A stretch of 51,875 bases of DNA, from positions 35,260-87,134 of the forward strand of contig DYPP01000002.1 in the NCBI GenBank assembly GCA_020719845.1, in the 5' to 3' direction. Origin of the DNA: Treponema denticola. Lineage in GTDB: Bacteria; Spirochaetota; Spirochaetia; Treponematales; Breznakiellaceae. A program made the position numbers and the translations under genes. Positions 16,220-26,948 of this stretch are shown here, in pieces. The notes below the pieces were generated by a model, which was not told where the DNA came from, searched no databases, and worked only from the letters and a program-made list of their open reading frames with translations. The number at the start of each line of letters is the position of its first letter. Position 1 is the first letter of the stretch.

Positions 16220-16951
16220 CTAGCTCCACTTCCGGTAGACGAGCACCCGGGTATTGAGCAACAACAGCATCAGGGTGGTCAGGGTAAAATAGGCTACGTC
16301 CCGGGTATCGACTACGCCTCGGGAAAAAGCCTCAAAATGGAAAGCCAGGGACGCATAATTGACGCCCGCCGCCACCGACGCCGGCAGATCCAGCAGCACC
16401 GTGACCTGGTTGATCGTCGTGAGCACCAGCAGGAAAACGACGCTCCCCAGAAAGGCGCCGACCTGGCTGGAAGCCAGGCTGGAAAGCAGCAAGCCCCCGG
16501 AAACGGCGGCGGCGGCCAGCAAGCCCGCGCCCAGGTACTCGCCGAAGATGGACCCGGCGTCGAAGGCACCCAACAGGGACAGGGTCAGCGGTACGGGCAG
16601 GGTCAAGCCCAGCACCGCCAGGACGACCGTGTAGGCAGCCAGAAATTTAGCCAGCACCAGTTCCCATTCGGACAGGGGCAGGGTCAGCAGCAGTTCGTCG
16701 GTGCCGACTTTCCGCTCTTCCGCCCAACTTTTCATGGTCAAGGCGGGCACGACGAAGGTGAAAGCCACCGGAAAAACCGCAAAATACGGCCGGAGGCTGG
16801 CCGTATCCAGGACGAAAAAGCGCTGCACAAAGAAAAGCCACAGCCCGGTGAACAAAAGGAAAAAGATGCCGACGCCGTAGGTGGCCGGCGAATTGCCGGC
16901 GGAAAACAATTCCTTTTTGGTCAGGGCCAACACCCGCCTACCGTTCAACAT
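16220..16951 (-). CDS. ABC-2 type permease, GldF-like
   Basis: 243 residues with six predicted transmembrane helices and the ABC-2/GldF organisation: RVLALTKKELFSAGNSPATYGVGIFFLLFTGLW at the N-terminus, VVPALTMKSWAEERKVGTDELLLTLPLSEWELVLAKFLAAY in the first cytoplasmic region (the E-x-G-T-x-E-LLLTLPL motif is typical), and hydrophobic helices to the end. It forms the channel for the upstream ATPase and pairs with GldG and DUF4340. A strong Shine-Dalgarno (GGGAGAAGG) lies inside the end of the ATPase gene, which it overlaps by 14 bp. Confidence 0.85.
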   Translation of the reverse strand: MLNGRRVLALTKKELFSAGNSPATYGVGIFFLLFTGLWLFFVQRFFVLDTASLRPYFAVFPVAFTFVVPALTMKSWAEERKVGTDELLLTLPLSEWELVLAKFLAAYTVVLAVLGLTLPVPLTLSLLGAFDAGSIFGEYLGAGLLAAAAVSGGLLLSSLASSQVGAFLGSVVFLLVLTTINQVTVLLDLPASVAAGVNYASLAFHFEAFSRGVVDTRDVAYFTLTTLMLLLLNTRVLVYRKWS

Positions 16952-17912
16952 CGCGTCCTTCTCCCTCGGTGGTCAGTTTGACAAAGATATCTTCCAGGCT
17001 GAGGCGTTTTTTTTCCATCCCGATCAGCTTCAGATTGTGGGCCACCACCCAGTCAAAAAGGGCTTCCCCATCCGCTTGTTCCCCATCCGGTCCGGGTGCG
17101 CGGGCCAACAACCGGAGCGCCGTAGTGCGCTGATCGATTATTTCCAGACCCGCCGGAGCAAACGACGGCGCCAAAGCCGCCAGCCGTTCGGGAATATCCG
17201 CCGGGTCGGCCCCCCGGAGCACCAATTCCCAGGTGTCGCCGCCCTTCATGCCGGCGGCGATTTCTTCAACCCTGCCCTGGGCGACGATCAGGCCTTCGTT
17301 CAGGATCAGCACCCGGGAACAAACCGCTTCGACTTCCTGCATGATGTGGGTGGAAAGGATGACCGTCTTGCTTTTTCCCAATTCCCGGATCAGGGCCCGT
17401 ATTTCCAGAATCTGGTTCGGGTCCAGGCCGGAGGTCGGTTCATCCAGAATGAGGATGGGCGGATCGTGCACGATCGCCTGGGCCAGGCCCACGCGTTGCC
17501 GATACCCCCGGGACAGGGTTTCGATGCGCTTCTCTGCCACTTCCCGCAACCCGCAGGAATCCAGCGCCGAATCGATGCGCCGGGCCCGGTTTTCGGGAGC
17601 CATGTTCCTGACTTCAGCCAAAAAAGAAAGATACTCCCGGGGGGTAAAATCGCCGTACAAGGGCGCGTTTTCCGGAAGGTACCCGACCCGCTTCTTGACC
17701 TCCACCGGATCGTCGGTTACGGAAATACCGTCGACCCTGGCCGTGCCGGCGCTGGGAAAATGATAGCCCGTGAGTATTTTCATGATCGTCGTCTTGCCCG
17801 CCCCGTTGGGGCCCAGCAAGCCGACGACCTGGCCGGCGTCGACGCCGAAGGATACGCCTTTTACCGCCGCGGCATCGCCGTACCGTTTAAAAAGCTGGAC
17901 GACTTCGATCAT
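16938..17912 (-). CDS. ABC transporter ATP-binding protein, GldA-like
   Basis: 324 residues. Walker A GPNGAGKT (about residues 34-41), Q-loop equivalent VGYLPENAPLYGDFTPREYL, signature LSRGYRQRVGLAQA (about 134-147), Walker B ILILDEPTSGLDPNQ and switch His in ILSTHIMQE are all present, so this is an active ATPase. The last ~100 residues form the regulatory domain usual for CcmA/NatA/GldA-type proteins. It powers the GldF/GldG-type system encoded directly downstream. GAGGT precedes the start and 10 bp separate it from rnz, so the two are probably co-transcribed. Confidence 0.9.
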   Translation of the reverse strand: MIEVVQLFKRYGDAAAVKGVSFGVDAGQVVGLLGPNGAGKTTIMKILTGYHFPSAGTARVDGISVTDDPVEVKKRVGYLPENAPLYGDFTPREYLSFLAEVRNMAPENRARRIDSALDSCGLREVAEKRIETLSRGYRQRVGLAQAIVHDPPILILDEPTSGLDPNQILEIRALIRELGKSKTVILSTHIMQEVEAVCSRVLILNEGLIVAQGRVEEIAAGMKGGDTWELVLRGADPADIPERLAALAPSFAPAGLEIIDQRTTALRLLARAPGPDGEQADGEALFDWVVAHNLKLIGMEKKRLSLEDIFVKLTTEGEGRDVER

Positions 17913-17922
17913 GGACCGTACC

Positions 17923-18852
17923 TCAATCTATATATTCGATGGGAAATACCGCCCGGTCCCGGGACAGAACGGTATCGGGGAAGATGGCCTGGGCTTCTTT
18001 CAACAGTTGTTTCAGATTATGTTCGGTATAGCGGGGACTGTAATGAATCAGGGCCAATTTTTTGACGCCCCCTGCGGCGGCGGCGATCCGGGCGGCTTGT
18101 TCGGCGGTCATGTGTTTCTTTTCCCGGGCGCCGGCCTCCAGATCCCGCTCGAACATGCCCTCGCATACCAGCAGGTCCGACCCGGCGACCTGGGCGGAAA
18201 TTTCCGGAAAGGCCAGCGAATCCGTCACGTAGGAGAATTTCCGTCCCGAGCGCATTGCGCCCATAACCTGTTCGGGGCGAATTTCGTTGCCGTCCAGCGC
18301 CCGGACGGATTCACCGGACTGCAGGCGGGACCAGAGCGGTCCCCGGGGCACGCCCAAGCTTTCCGCCATTTCCGGGTGGAAGGCGCCGGGACGGGAATCT
18401 TCCTCAAAAACGTAGCCCAGGCAGGGTTTGGTATGCCGCAGAAAAAAAGCGCGCACCCGGAATCCATCGCCCTCGTAGACGATTCCCTCCTCGTTGATTT
18501 CCTTGACGATGATTTCGTAGTTGATGTACATATCCAGCACCCGGCGGCTGCTTTCAATGTATTCGGCGATGCGCGGCGGTCCGACGATGACCAGGGGATC
18601 ATCCCGGTCCACCTGGGAAGACAGCATCAGGATTCCGGGCAAACCGGTTACATGGTCCGCATGGGTATGGCTGACGAAGATGGCGGATATTTTTTTCCAG
18701 CGCAGGTTCAGCTTGCGCAAGGACACCTGGGTCCCCTCGCCGCCGTCGAACAGAAAGAGTTCACCTTCCCGCCGGAGCAGTACGGAAGTGAGATGCCGGT
18801 TGGGCAGGGGCATCATGCCGCCCGTACCCAGGATGAAAGCTTCTAGGTTCAT
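17923..18852 (-). CDS. rnz: Ribonuclease Z
   Basis: 309 residues, normal for the short form. It matures tRNA 3' ends by endonucleolytic cleavage. The metallo-beta-lactamase motif SHTHADHVTGLPG (about residues 60-72) gives the Zn-binding HxHxDH. RHTKP, TDSLAFPE and LALIHYSPRYTE supply the further metal ligands expected of RNase Z (the H-[FY]-S-x-RY motif is diagnostic). The N-terminal LGTGGMMPLPNRHLTSVLL is the usual substrate-side opening. It heads the operon with the GldA/F/G-type genes. It has no Shine-Dalgarno; a good promoter ends 8 nt before the ATG, which predicts a leaderless message. Confidence 0.92.
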   Translation of the reverse strand: MNLEAFILGTGGMMPLPNRHLTSVLLRREGELFLFDGGEGTQVSLRKLNLRWKKISAIFVSHTHADHVTGLPGILMLSSQVDRDDPLVIVGPPRIAEYIESSRRVLDMYINYEIIVKEINEEGIVYEGDGFRVRAFFLRHTKPCLGYVFEEDSRPGAFHPEMAESLGVPRGPLWSRLQSGESVRALDGNEIRPEQVMGAMRSGRKFSYVTDSLAFPEISAQVAGSDLLVCEGMFERDLEAGAREKKHMTAEQAARIAAAAGGVKKLALIHYSPRYTEHNLKQLLKEAQAIFPDTVLSRDRAVFPIEYID

Positions 18853-18889
18853 AGTGAGCGAGTATACCGATCCGGGATAAAAGGATCAA
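18853..18889 (-). promoter_or_regulatory. Predicted leaderless promoter of rnz
   Basis: On the minus strand TTGATC (18884-18889), a 17-nt spacer, TATACT (18861-18866), then 8 nt to the ATG at 18852. There is no purine-rich Shine-Dalgarno. Confidence 0.65.
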
Positions 18890-18892
18890 CGC

Positions 18893-19980
18893 TCAGGCGT
18901 TGCCGGACCGGGGCCGAAAAGCCCTGCGCGCGCTGCGTACGCCCTTGCGCAGCGCTTCCGCCAGCGTGAACAGCCGGGACAGGCACGGCCGGTAGCTATA
19001 GTCCCAGCTGCCGCTACGGTGCCGGATTTCACCCCCGAATCCGGTCTTGAACCGGTATAGTCCGGCCATGGGGTGGGCCGGGTCTTCCCGGGGAGGAATG
19101 CCGAAAAGGTCGTAGCCCGCGCACCCTGCGGCGGCGGCATCCTGCAGGGCCTGCCACTGCAGCGCGTAGGGGGCCATCAGGTTCCGCTTGTGGTCCGCTG
19201 ACGCGCCGTAGAGATAGGTGGCTTCCGTGCCCCGAATCAGCATGATCAGCGCCGAAATCGCCTCGCCCTCATGCTCGGCGATATACAGGCGCAGGTCCTG
19301 CAGTCCCTCCCGATATTCACGGGCGTGGGCAAAAAGGGCCTGGTAGTAGCCCGCAGCGTGGACGGCGATTCGGTCGCGCCGGGCGGTCTGGGTGTACAGA
19401 CGATAGAAGGCTTCCAAACCGGCTTCGTCGACGCGGCGCACCGTGACCCCGTGTTTTTCCGCCAGGCGGATATTGTAGCGCCATTTCGGCTTCATCCCCG
19501 CCAGGATCGCCTCCGGAGGCCGGGATACGTCCACCACCACCGTGTCCGGCGCCTGGATGTCCGCGCCGGCCCGGCGGAAACGGCCGGATACGCGGGGGGG
19601 GGCGCCGTCGGCGCCCCGGGTAAACCAGGGGGGATCGAAGCGTACAAAAACCGTGTCATGGGGCAGCTGGGATTTCAGGGCGGCGGCCAGGGCTTCCAAC
19701 TCCGCGCTCCGCAGGGCATCGTCTTCCGGAAAGTCCACCGGCAATTCGGGTCCCCAGGGCAGGTAGGCAAAAGAAACGCCGGGACCGAGCCGGCGCCGAA
19801 TGACCAGCAGGGGTATTTTACCCCCCTGGCCCCAATCGGCCAGGAAGGCGCGGGCGTTCCAGCCGAACCGGGCCTTGAAGCTGCCCCAAAAACCGGACTG
19901 CAGAAAAGACGCGGCGGCATCGCAACGGGAAAGATCGGTCGGGGCCAGCCCGCGGAACGCCGGTTTCCCGGGAATCGGCA

Positions 19981-19981
<1 letters not shown>
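18893..19981 (-). CDS. FemAB-family peptidyl transferase (GNAT-like double domain)
   Basis: 362 residues. The ATG at 19981 overlaps the metG stop (TGATG) and GAGGT sits at Shine-Dalgarno distance; a TTG one codon earlier is also possible. The FemAB pattern is visible: FLQSGFWGSFKARFGW near the start, FAYLPWGPEL, MKPKWRYNIRLAEKHGVTVRR (about residues 164-184), a coiled middle with RRDRIAVHAAGYYQALF, then YLYGASADHKRNLMAPYALQWQALQDAAAAGCAGYDLFGIP and FKTGFGGEI. FemAB enzymes transfer amino acids from aminoacyl-tRNA to the peptidoglycan stem peptide. The gene is translationally coupled to metG, so an aminoacyl-tRNA link is natural. The exact amino acid and lipid target cannot be read from sequence. 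Confidence 0.85.
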
Positions 19982-22227
<2,246 letters not shown>

Positions 22228-22263
22228 GATGCCCACTATAGGTATGGCATCCTGACGTGTCAA
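22228..22263 (-). promoter_or_regulatory. Consensus leaderless promoter of metG
   Basis: On the minus strand TTGACA (22258-22263), 17 nt, TATAGT (22235-22240), 7 nt, ATG at 22227. This is the best promoter in the window and there is no Shine-Dalgarno. A 6-bp inverted repeat (GATGCC at 22228-22233, GGCATC at 22246-22251) flanks the -10. Confidence 0.75.
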
Positions 22264-22273
22264 GGCAAACCGG

Positions 22274-24157
22274 TCAACAGCCGACGCTCAGCCGGTAGAC
22301 GGTTTCCCAGGATTCTTCCGGGGCCAGGATGACGGATTTGATGGGCATGATGCAGGTGGACTGATAGGCATCGGTAATTTTTCCGTCCAGGCGGCAACGG
22401 GTGCGGATGGGCAGCACCCAGGCGTCGAAGGCCAGGTCGGAGGTCAGGGAAAGGGGCAGATCGTTGGCCAGGTCCTCCAGGATCAGCTCATCCAGATCCC
22501 GTAGATCCAGGTTGTCCAGCGCCAGCGTCTGCGTGCCGCCGGACCGGGACGCCAGGATGCGCTGCTGCGCCGACGAATCGCCGGCCAGGGAAAGATCGAT
22601 CTGGGGCGCAAAGTTGAAGCGCTCCGGCCGGGTTCCCCGGTTGGTCAGCCGATACTTGACGCTGAGGGTGTTCTTTTTAAGCTGGTAGCTCTTCAGGATT
22701 TCGATGCCCGCGTAGGGGCCTGCGGCGAGGGGGCTGGCCAGGAACACCGCTTCATGGTGCACCCGGTTGATTTCCGCCGGCTCGTACCGTTCGTGCACGC
22801 AGAATCGGGAGCCATCCAGACGATTTTCCAGCGCGTCCTTGAGGGTTCGATCCGGAGCCAGCAGGCGGTCGATGAAGGCGGACCGCCGATAGTCGTCTTC
22901 TACCGGCAACCCGGTGTCGTAGGCTTCTTTCCGCCGCGCCAGCGTATCCAGGTAATTCCAGGGTTTGGGCAGGTAGTCCAGCTCAAATACGCCGCCGCCT
23001 TCGATTTTTACGTAGCAATTGAGCTCCGTACCCTGAAAAAGGAACTCCTTTTCGCCGTCCAGGTCAAAATCGAAGGCCACCACCGAGGGAATGAACACGC
23101 CCCGTTCCCGGGTTATCCGTTCCGCGTCCAGCAACGCGCCGTAGACCGCCTTGCGTACGTTGTTGCGGTACACGCCGCCTTCATCAAGATGTTGAAAGCT
23201 GTCGCAGCCCTGGGCTTTCCATAATTCTTCCCGGGCGGTTCTCTTACGGTATTTGTCGCCCCGCAGCTGGTTGATGAGGATGTGGGTATACATCATCTTG
23301 CAGTAAATGCCGTTGGATTCCGGATATTTGACCAGAAACTGCCGGGGATGGGCGCCGCAGGAAAAATACGCCTTTTCCGTGAACCGGCAGTTTTTCAAGG
23401 TACGGGACGGGGTGGTCAGTTCCAGGTCGGCGTCCATGCGGCTCAGGGTCGCCAACACGCGGCAGATGCCCTCTTCCTGGGCTTGGTCGTTGTCCGCTTC
23501 GGGGGCGTAGGATTCGGGGAATATGCTGATGAAGCGCTCCGGCCCGGATGAAGCTTCGGCGATCAGTCTACCGAACAGCGCGCCGGGTTCGGACCACCCG
23601 ATTTCTTGCCCCAATCGGGTCGCGATGGGAAACACAAAGACGGTCTTGCCCTGGTCTTCGGTCACGAAAGGCCGCTCGCCGGCGGCTCCGGTCAGGCCGG
23701 CGGCCCGGAACTGCCCGTCTTCCAGAAAAACGTAGTCCATACCGCAGGTCTGCAGCGTACCCGCCAGGCTCTGTTCCCAGACCGTCGCGGGCAACCAGCA
23801 GCCCCGGGGGCGTTTTCCGAATTTTTTGCGCAGATAGGTGGTCAGCAGCTCCACCTGGCCGATTTTATCGGTCAGGGGCAACAGGGGCATCATCGGTTCG
23901 TAAAAACCGCCGCCCAGCAACTCTACCTGCTTGCGGTTGACCAGCTCATCCACCAGCATGACGAATTCGGGATGGTGTTTTTCAATCCACTGCAGCAGAA
24001 CTCCGGAATAGTGCAGGGTCGCGGGAACCTTGGGATACTTGTACAACGAGGCTATAAAGGGTTTGAGGCGGATTCCATAGGCTTTTTCGAATTCCTCATC
24101 GCTTGACCCGAATGGAATATGATTGTGGGAACCAAGCAACAACTTGACATTATTCAT
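22274..24157 (-). CDS. GH57-like protein, apparently lacking both catalytic residues
   Basis: 627 residues. The frame of a GH57 4-alpha-glucanotransferase/alpha-amylase is clear: HNHIPFG (residues 11-17, conserved region 1) and GGGFYEPMMPLLP (82-94, region 2). Region 3 reads GCWLPATVWEQ (119-129), where the family has WLAERVWEP; the nucleophile Glu is Ala124 here. Region 4, expected as DDGE around residue 214, reads ISIFPESYAP, so the catalytic Asp is also absent. The C-terminal half keeps the DUF1925/DUF1926-type beta domains (FEHYEP-like VHERYEPAEI, then a long beta region). It may bind glucan or be a regulator or chaperone rather than an enzyme. It follows the rnf genes by 97 bp and is the last gene before metG. 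Confidence 0.8.
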   Translation of the reverse strand: MNNVKLLLGSHNHIPFGSSDEEFEKAYGIRLKPFIASLYKYPKVPATLHYSGVLLQWIEKHHPEFVMLVDELVNRKQVELLGGGFYEPMMPLLPLTDKIGQVELLTTYLRKKFGKRPRGCWLPATVWEQSLAGTLQTCGMDYVFLEDGQFRAAGLTGAAGERPFVTEDQGKTVFVFPIATRLGQEIGWSEPGALFGRLIAEASSGPERFISIFPESYAPEADNDQAQEEGICRVLATLSRMDADLELTTPSRTLKNCRFTEKAYFSCGAHPRQFLVKYPESNGIYCKMMYTHILINQLRGDKYRKRTAREELWKAQGCDSFQHLDEGGVYRNNVRKAVYGALLDAERITRERGVFIPSVVAFDFDLDGEKEFLFQGTELNCYVKIEGGGVFELDYLPKPWNYLDTLARRKEAYDTGLPVEDDYRRSAFIDRLLAPDRTLKDALENRLDGSRFCVHERYEPAEINRVHHEAVFLASPLAAGPYAGIEILKSYQLKKNTLSVKYRLTNRGTRPERFNFAPQIDLSLAGDSSAQQRILASRSGGTQTLALDNLDLRDLDELILEDLANDLPLSLTSDLAFDAWVLPIRTRCRLDGKITDAYQSTCIMPIKSVILAPEESWETVYRLSVGC

Positions 24158-24254
24158 ATATCAATATTCCGCCGTGACTTCAAACTAATGCCCTCATTCT
24201 AGACTATATTCCGCTCCCTGAAAAGCATTCTTCAAAAAAATGGGCGTATTTAGG

Positions 24255-24806
24255 CTACATTAAAGCGAGGGTCATCAGAATCGCCGCCGCCTGGGCGGCC
24301 AGCAGGGACAAGAGCCCCAGGGAAATCAACAGCAAAGGCATGCCCCGCAAAAAGGAGGGGACCGCTTCGTGGGCGGACCGTTCGTAGATCCGGACTAAAA
24401 GGGCGGTCACCAGCACGTGGCCGAGGGCAAAGAAGAAGGTGACGATCAAAGCATCCACCAGCCGGACCGCCAGGTTGAGGGCCAGCAAAGCCGCCATGAC
24501 GTTCAACCCGAGGTACGACGGGTGCGGCCGGAACGTCCCGCTCAGGCGTTCCATGCTCCGGTTGGCCAGGTAGACGGCGGGGAAAAGGAAAAAGAGCTCC
24601 AGAAAACCCAGGGCCAGGGGCGTGATGATCCAGGTGATCAGGCACCAGATCGAGAACGAAGTACCGAACATGGCCAGGGCCTGGAGCCAAGAACCCGATT
24701 CTTGCCGGGAAGGAACGAGCGTCAGGTCGCGTATCCCCAAGCCGAACTGCAGAAGGGCGTTGAGCGCGACGCCCGACAGAAGGGCCAGACTGATCAGGTA
24801 GCTCAT
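24255..24806 (-). CDS. rnfA: RnfA-type subunit of Rnf complex
   Basis: 183 residues with six transmembrane helices, in the Rnf/Nqr D-E family. Recognisable parts are the opening LISLALLSGVALNALLQFGLG, the middle ALGFLELFFLFPAVYLA and LLLISLGLLSLLAAQAA at the end. RnfA and RnfE are antiparallel homologues that form the ion-translocating core and, in characterised complexes, hold an iron-sulphur centre between them. The Cys residues expected in both halves are scarce: only one Cys is visible (FSIWCLITW). The start overlaps the end of the preceding RnfE-like gene (ATGA). It is the last rnf gene; no rnfB follows. The sequence is divergent from textbook RnfA, so the A/E assignment rests on gene order. 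Confidence 0.65.
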   Translation of the reverse strand: MSYLISLALLSGVALNALLQFGLGIRDLTLVPSRQESGSWLQALAMFGTSFSIWCLITWIITPLALGFLELFFLFPAVYLANRSMERLSGTFRPHPSYLGLNVMAALLALNLAVRLVDALIVTFFFALGHVLVTALLVRIYERSAHEAVPSFLRGMPLLLISLGLLSLLAAQAAAILMTLALM

Positions 24807-25444
24807 TCACGGCTCCCGGGAGCCGCCTGGTCGGCCACCAGATTGCGCAAAGACCGAAAGAGCGCGACCAGGTATCCCAGCAAGATCAGGGCTCCCGACG
24901 TTCCCGCAAAAAGACGCACCGCCGCGCCGGCGGCGAATTCGGAACCGAAAACTTCCCGGACCCCCTGGGCATCCGGAACGGACAGACAACCGAATCCCAG
25001 GGGCTCGCGGATCAGGGCGAGGGCGACCAGGATCAAACCCAGGATCACCCCTTCGTACAGCACCCGGGCCAGCGCCGGCCCCAAGGAAGCGCCCTTGAGG
25101 CGGGAGCAGACGCCGGAGGTGATGAAGGCGATGGGTACCAGCAGCAGGGGGATGGTCATTTCCAGCGCCATGATCGGCGACAGCAGCGTAAGGGCCAGCA
25201 GAAATAGGACGAAAAAAAACGTAGCCAGCAGCACCAGCACCACGGACCGGCCCCGTTTGGGCAGGGCGGCGGCCAGAAGAAAAGCGATCAGGCTGGTCCC
25301 CATGGCCACCCAGATATACGCCGCCGCGCTGACCAGGGCAAAGGCCATCCTTCCGGAAGCCAACAACACCAGACCCAGGCTGGCCAGGGATGTGAGCGGG
25401 CTGTCCTTGCCCCAGAAGGGGTGGGACGCTAGTCGTTCCGTCAT
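24803..25444 (-). CDS. rnfE: RnfE-type subunit of Rnf complex
   Basis: 213 residues with about six transmembrane helices, in the Rnf/Nqr D-E family. Segments that recall it are NPLT-like DSPLTSLASLGLVLLASGR, IPLLLVPIAFITSGVCSRLKG (equivalent to the IPLIVVNCAIIGRAE-type loop with its Cys) and LIREPLGFG. With RnfA it should form the membrane core through which Na+ or H+ and electrons pass. Genes upstream and downstream overlap by 4 bp each, which indicates a single translationally coupled operon. Identity rests on size, topology and order. The sequence is far from the E. coli and Clostridium proteins. Confidence 0.65.
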   Translation of the reverse strand: MTERLASHPFWGKDSPLTSLASLGLVLLASGRMAFALVSAAAYIWVAMGTSLIAFLLAAALPKRGRSVVLVLLATFFFVLFLLALTLLSPIMALEMTIPLLLVPIAFITSGVCSRLKGASLGPALARVLYEGVILGLILVALALIREPLGFGCLSVPDAQGVREVFGSEFAAGAAVRLFAGTSGALILLGYLVALFRSLRNLVADQAAPGSRE

Positions 25445-25896
25445 TTTACGGCCTCCCGGAGACGGGATTCGGCCAATTCGATGCGCCGGACGTAGCCGGC
25501 GCCGATTCCGGGCAGGCCGGTCTTGAGGATCTGGGCCGAATTTTTACTGAGCGGCAGGTAGCGGTCAACCCGGCCCCGGCTATCGACCTGGGCCAGGCAG
25601 AGGGCCGAAGCGCCGTTGTTCAGCAGAAGAAAAACGACCGCCGTATCCTTCGATTTGCGTATTCCGAACCGCTCGCCGACGCTTGCAGCCCGGCCGGCGG
25701 CACCCGCCTGGAGCGGTAGATGCGCGTCCAGGCGGATTTTCTCCCCCGAAGTTTCCAGATAGGCGTTGATGGTCTGGACCAGCAGCCGATTTCTGACCGG
25801 CAGGGCAAGGTACCAGACCAGAGCCCCGAGCAGGACCACGACCAGGATCCAGACGGCCAGGATACCCGTGTCCTTGAGGGCGGCGTTGCTGTTCAT
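25441..25896 (-). CDS. RnfG-position protein without a visible FMN-attachment motif
   Basis: 151 residues, with one N-terminal transmembrane helix (about 13-31) and an extracytoplasmic remainder, in the slot between rnfD and rnfE where rnfG always sits. RnfG is normally about 200 residues and carries a D-x-x-[ST]-[GS]-A-T motif whose Thr binds FMN covalently through ApbE/Ftp. No such motif is present: the closest segment is DRYLPLSKNSAQILKTGLPG. The short C-terminus GIGAGYVRRIELAESRL recalls the end of FMN-binding domains. I infer a reduced or replaced RnfG; it may still dock with RnfD without carrying flavin. The gene overlaps its neighbours by 4 bp on each side. Confidence 0.55.
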   Translation of the reverse strand: MNSNAALKDTGILAVWILVVVLLGALVWYLALPVRNRLLVQTINAYLETSGEKIRLDAHLPLQAGAAGRAASVGERFGIRKSKDTAVVFLLLNNGASALCLAQVDSRGRVDRYLPLSKNSAQILKTGLPGIGAGYVRRIELAESRLREAVK

Positions 25897-26948
25897 GGTC
25901 GGCTCCCGTGGCGATATAAAAGCCTGGTCTCAACGCTGCGGATCAGGGGAGTCAGCGCGTTGACGAGGCCGACGGCGATGAAGGCGCCGTAGGCGTCCAG
26001 TCCAAAAAAACGGCAAATAAAAGCCAGCAGGGCGGAAGCGACTACCGCTGCCAGGGTGCCCGGATCCGATTTGGGACCCGTGGCGGGGTCGGCGGACAAA
26101 AGAAAAGCCGCCGCCAGGGTGCCCCCGGTGAGCAGGGCAAAGAGCATATCCCCGTTGCCGACGCTCCCGCCGAACGGCAGGGCGCCGAAACCGCGGACCA
26201 GGGCAAGAAGCACCCCCAGATAGACGGCGGGAATCCAGGCTCGGGAAGAACGGAAGGCGGTCAGGACCAGGGTCCCCAGCAGCAGGGCAAAAATACCCCG
26301 GTCGGCGATGATGCCCGGACCGCTGATCGAAAACAAGTCGATATATCCCCCGGGCAATTCGGCGCCCAACCGGGAAAAGAGACTGTTGTTGAGCGCTGCC
26401 GTCAGGACGCCGTCGGAAGCTCCGGCTTTGTAGGCGGAGATTTTCAGCAGCGCCAAGGGCGAGCCCGACGGATCGGTCAGGCCTTTGGCCACCGCCTGGC
26501 CCACCCCGTCCAGGGGGGATCCGGCCAAGGCCCGGGCAAACGCGTCGGGCCAGGAAAAGCGGACGAACAGCCAGCCCCCCACCGCAGGGTTCAACCAGTT
26601 GGCTCCCAGACCGCCGAAGCTGTGCTTGATGATGAAGACCCCGAAGAGCGCCCCCAGCGCGGCGATGACCGGATGAATCTGGTTGGGCAGCAGGAGTACG
26701 TAGACCAAGGCCGAAGCCACCGTGCTGCCGTCCCGGATGGTATGTTTGCCCGAACCGGCGTTGACGACCAATTCGGCGGCCACGGCGAACACTACCGCCG
26801 CCGCCGCGACCGACAGGGAAGCAAAGGAATCCCCCCACGACGACTGGAGCACCGCCAGGCCGGCGCAGGAGGACACCAGCCACATGCGCGTCGCCGTAGA
26901 GCGCGCCAGGTGGATGAAGGGAATCCGGGGGATGGTCATTTTGTTCAT
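25893..26948 (-). CDS. rnfD: RnfD-type membrane subunit of Rnf complex
   Basis: 351 residues with many transmembrane helices (RnfD/NqrB family). I take the ATG at 26948, which overlaps the rnfC stop. Family landmarks are YVLLLPNQIHPVIAALGALFGVFIIKHSFGGLGANWLNPAVGGWLFVRFSWPDAF (the loop with F-GG-G-N-NPA-G is characteristic) and LLAFICRFFGLDAYGAFIAVGLVNALTPLIR near the end. The FMN site is expected as [ST]-[GS]-A-T-P-L; here it reads DPSGSPLALLK (about residues 159-169), so Ser replaces the flavin-binding Thr. Covalent FMN attachment is therefore doubtful. It forms the membrane domain with RnfA/E and receives electrons from RnfC. Confidence 0.8.
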   Translation of the reverse strand: MNKMTIPRIPFIHLARSTATRMWLVSSCAGLAVLQSSWGDSFASLSVAAAAVVFAVAAELVVNAGSGKHTIRDGSTVASALVYVLLLPNQIHPVIAALGALFGVFIIKHSFGGLGANWLNPAVGGWLFVRFSWPDAFARALAGSPLDGVGQAVAKGLTDPSGSPLALLKISAYKAGASDGVLTAALNNSLFSRLGAELPGGYIDLFSISGPGIIADRGIFALLLGTLVLTAFRSSRAWIPAVYLGVLLALVRGFGALPFGGSVGNGDMLFALLTGGTLAAAFLLSADPATGPKSDPGTLAAVVASALLAFICRFFGLDAYGAFIAVGLVNALTPLIRSVETRLLYRHGSRP

